Below, piece after piece: positions 6,819 to 8,176 of a DNA stretch of 8,176 bases (its first letter is position 1; every line of letters starts with the position of its first letter). The stretch lies in NCBI GenBank assembly GCA_012964265.1, contig DTUH01000249.1, positions 1 to 8,176 of the forward strand. The letters are read 5' to 3'. Origin of the DNA: Candidatus Lambdaproteobacteria bacterium. Lineage in GTDB: Bacteria; SAR324; NAC60-12. Both the position numbers and the translations under genes were made by a program. The notes beneath the pieces were generated by a model. It did not search any database, was not told where the DNA came from, and was given only the letters and a program-made list of their open reading frames with translations.

Positions 6819-6991
6819 AAGTTAGAAAAATGAGGACATTTAGTTTTTTATGAAAATTTTCAAAATATTGGATAAAGGTCTTGCAAAAAAACTGAGTTTA
6901 CCGCAAACTTAATTGGTTTAGCAACAGTATATTTTTAAACTGTCCAAAAACGAGTTAGTCAGATTTTATACAAAAAGAGATACAAGTAACA

Positions 6992-7435
6992 ATGAATACC
7001 AAATTTGCCAGAAAAGAAGATTTCTATAATGGAACACATCCGCGGGCATGGTGGGTAGTGGACGCAGAAGGTCAGACATTAGGCCGGATGGCAACACAAA
7101 TCGCTCATGTGCTTAGAGGAAAGCATAAGGCTCTTTTTTCACCGCATGTTGATACAGGTGACTTTGTCATAGTTGTTAACGCAGAAAAAGTGCATGTCAG
7201 TGGGAAGAAAGAAGAAGACAAAATGTATTATCACCATACAGGTTATCCAGGTGGAATAAAGAGTGCCAAGTATTATGAATTACAGGAAAAATATCCTGAA
7301 CGCATAGTAGAAGGCGCTGTCAAAGGCATGATGCCAAAAAACACACTCAACAGACGTTCCCTGCTACGTTTAAAAGTTTACTCAGGTTCGGAGCATCCAC
7401 ACGAATCTCAGCAACCTCAGCCCCTGAATATTTGA
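6992..7435 (+). CDS. rplM: 50S ribosomal protein L13
   Basis: Early-assembling protein of the large ribosomal subunit that binds 23S rRNA. The 147 residues match the family's normal length of about 140-150, and the motifs are intact: WWVVDAEGQTLGRMAT (20-35), HKALFSPHVDTGDFVIVVNA (45-64), YYHHTGYPGG (79-88), AVKGMMPKN (109-117), and the C-terminal LKVYSGSEHPHESQQP (127-142). The ATG at 6992 is the natural start; a weak AGAGA lies 11 bases upstream. A 234-base gap precedes it, so the operon probably has its own promoter, although no clear sigma70 box could be picked. rpsI begins 3 bases after the stop, the usual L13-S9 pair. In E. coli L13 represses its own operon; whether that holds here cannot be read from sequence. 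Confidence 0.98.
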   Translation: MNTKFARKEDFYNGTHPRAWWVVDAEGQTLGRMATQIAHVLRGKHKALFSPHVDTGDFVIVVNAEKVHVSGKKEEDKMYYHHTGYPGGIKSAKYYELQEKYPERIVEGAVKGMMPKNTLNRRSLLRLKVYSGSEHPHESQQPQPLNI

Positions 7436-7438
7436 TCT

Positions 7439-7840
7439 ATGGCAAAAGAAACCACTGTCCAGTACTATGGCACCGGCCGTCGAAAAGACTCCGTAGCCCG
7501 CGTTTTCCTTCGTCCGGGAAAAGGAGATATTGTAGTTAACAAACGACCTGTTGAAGATTACTTCGGCAGAGAAACCCTCAAAATGGTCCTTCGTCAACCT
7601 TTGGAACTGACCGAATCTCTCGAAAAATTTGATATATTTATCAATGTCCACGGCGGTGGATTGTCAGGTCAAGCCGGCGCCATTCGACACGGTATTTCAC
7701 GTGCTTTGTTACTCGCACTGGAAGATTCCCGTGATGTCCTCAAAAAAGCTGGAATGCTTACCCGTGATTCGCGCAAAGTTGAACGTAAAAAATACGGACA
7801 GCCAGGTGCCCGCAAAAAGTATCAATTTTCTAAACGCTGA
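7439..7840 (+). CDS. rpsI: 30S ribosomal protein S9
   Basis: Small-subunit ribosomal protein of the 30S head, whose C-terminal tail reaches the P-site tRNA. All 133 residues are present and typical: YGTGRRKDSVARV (10-22), GGGLSGQAGAIRHGISRAL (72-90), LTRDSRKVERKKYG (107-120), and the ending FSKR with terminal Arg133 that contacts the anticodon stem-loop. The start at 7439 lies only 3 bases behind the rplM stop, so the two are co-transcribed and probably translationally coupled. No separate ribosome binding site is apparent. No strong intrinsic terminator follows it; a weak AT-rich hairpin is recorded separately. Nothing is truncated or unusual. Confidence 0.98.
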   Translation: MAKETTVQYYGTGRRKDSVARVFLRPGKGDIVVNKRPVEDYFGRETLKMVLRQPLELTESLEKFDIFINVHGGGLSGQAGAIRHGISRALLLALEDSRDVLKKAGMLTRDSRKVERKKYGQPGARKKYQFSKR

Positions 7841-7854
7841 TTTCTTAATGTTGT

Positions 7855-7878
7855 TTTAACTGCCGCAAATTAGTTAAA
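7855..7878 (+). terminator. Weak hairpin behind rpsI
   Basis: tttaact (7855-7861) and agttaaa (7872-7878) form a perfect 7-bp, AT-rich stem around a 10-base loop, 15 bases after the rpsI stop. There is no directly following T-run (a T5 comes at 7890-7895 after a gap), so it may be only a weak or processing-type 3' end. The loop contains ccgcaaa, which also occurs in the rplM leader (6901-6907). Confidence 0.25.
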
Positions 7879-7956
7879 TGCAGGGGATTATTTTTCAAAA
7901 TACATCTTAAATTCGGCCGTTAAAAAAAGGACTCTGCATCGCTTTTATAAAGCCGC

Positions 7957-8176
7957 ATGGTCACGTTTCTCTTCTTATTTTGGACATTGGCTTCAGTGTT
8001 TCTGACACTCAATGTTTTCCTGCCCCTCGCAAAACGTTCAAACTCTTCTTTTCACGCAATTCTCGCTTCCTTTGCCCTGGGCTGGCTTGTCGGTGATCTA
8101 CTGCCAAACTGGATTCTGCTTAATTTAGGCATACTCCTGCTTTTTTCATTATCAGACATTTTCAGTCTGCCTTTAG
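7957..8176 (+). CDS. Membrane-anchored protein, N-terminal fragment (3'-partial)
   Basis: An open frame from the ATG at 7957 to the window end gives 73 residues. Two hydrophobic blocks are seen: about residues 2-24 (FLFLFWTLASVFLTLNVFLP), then a short basic loop AKRSN, and about 36-70 (FALGWLVGDLLPNWILLNLG and onwards), so it starts as a polytopic or double-anchored inner-membrane protein. The pattern LNVFLP...SF...FALGWLVGDL recalls, from memory only, the membrane-anchored N-terminus of some alpha/beta hydrolases; the catalytic part would lie beyond the window, so this is a guess. The 116-base gap behind rpsI and lack of a clear ribosome site leave both its start and its operon membership uncertain. 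A small gcttt-tat-aaagc dyad (7941-7953) lies just before it. Confidence 0.55.
   Translation, partial: MVTFLFLFWTLASVFLTLNVFLPLAKRSNSSFHAILASFALGWLVGDLLPNWILLNLGILLLFSLSDIFSLPL

Overview
The window looks like chromosomal backbone DNA from a Gram-negative bacterium of moderate, slightly AT-leaning composition. The evidence is an outer-membrane-type lipoprotein signal, a HemJ-type protoporphyrinogen oxidase, a multidomain diguanylate cyclase and the classical rplM-rpsI pair. The moeA-PBP fusion, the cyclic-nucleotide-binding/receiver/GGDEF fusion and weak Shine-Dalgarno sequences fit a deltaproteobacteria-like lineage (for example SAR324 or Nitrospinota). That placement is inference, not proven by the sequence. 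No phage genes, transposases, tRNAs, rRNAs or CRISPR arrays were found.

Layout: (1) 3-776, plus strand: HAD-IIB phosphatase lacking only its extreme N-terminus. (2) 777-1222: 446 bases without a gene, holding a patch of degenerate direct and inverted repeats (829-947) and a good sigma70-like promoter (1047-1076) for the next genes. (3) 1223-4458, plus strand: moeA fused to a periplasmic-binding-protein-like domain, hemJ with an extra C-terminal membrane segment, and a small TPR-like lipoprotein whose start overlaps the hemJ stop. (4) 4476-5207, minus strand: a PrsW-family membrane protease, convergent with the lipoprotein gene. (5) 5208-5335: divergent intergenic region with a promoter-like pair and a 7-bp dyad. 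(6) 5336-6757, plus strand: a CNB-REC-GGDEF diguanylate cyclase. (7) 6758-6991: leader region of the ribosomal operon with two mutually exclusive base-pairing possibilities. (8) 6992-7840, plus strand: rplM and rpsI, 3 bases apart. (9) 7957-8176: start of a membrane-anchored protein cut by the window end.

Functionally, the moeA-hemJ-lipoprotein block combines molybdenum cofactor assembly and haem synthesis, both needed for respiratory enzymes, with an envelope lipoprotein of unknown role. The PrsW protease and diguanylate cyclase share a divergent control region and may both belong to signalling. rplM-rpsI is housekeeping. No complete new system is evident. The points most worth checking are the rplM leader structure, the repeat patch upstream of moeA, and the sensory fusion architectures.
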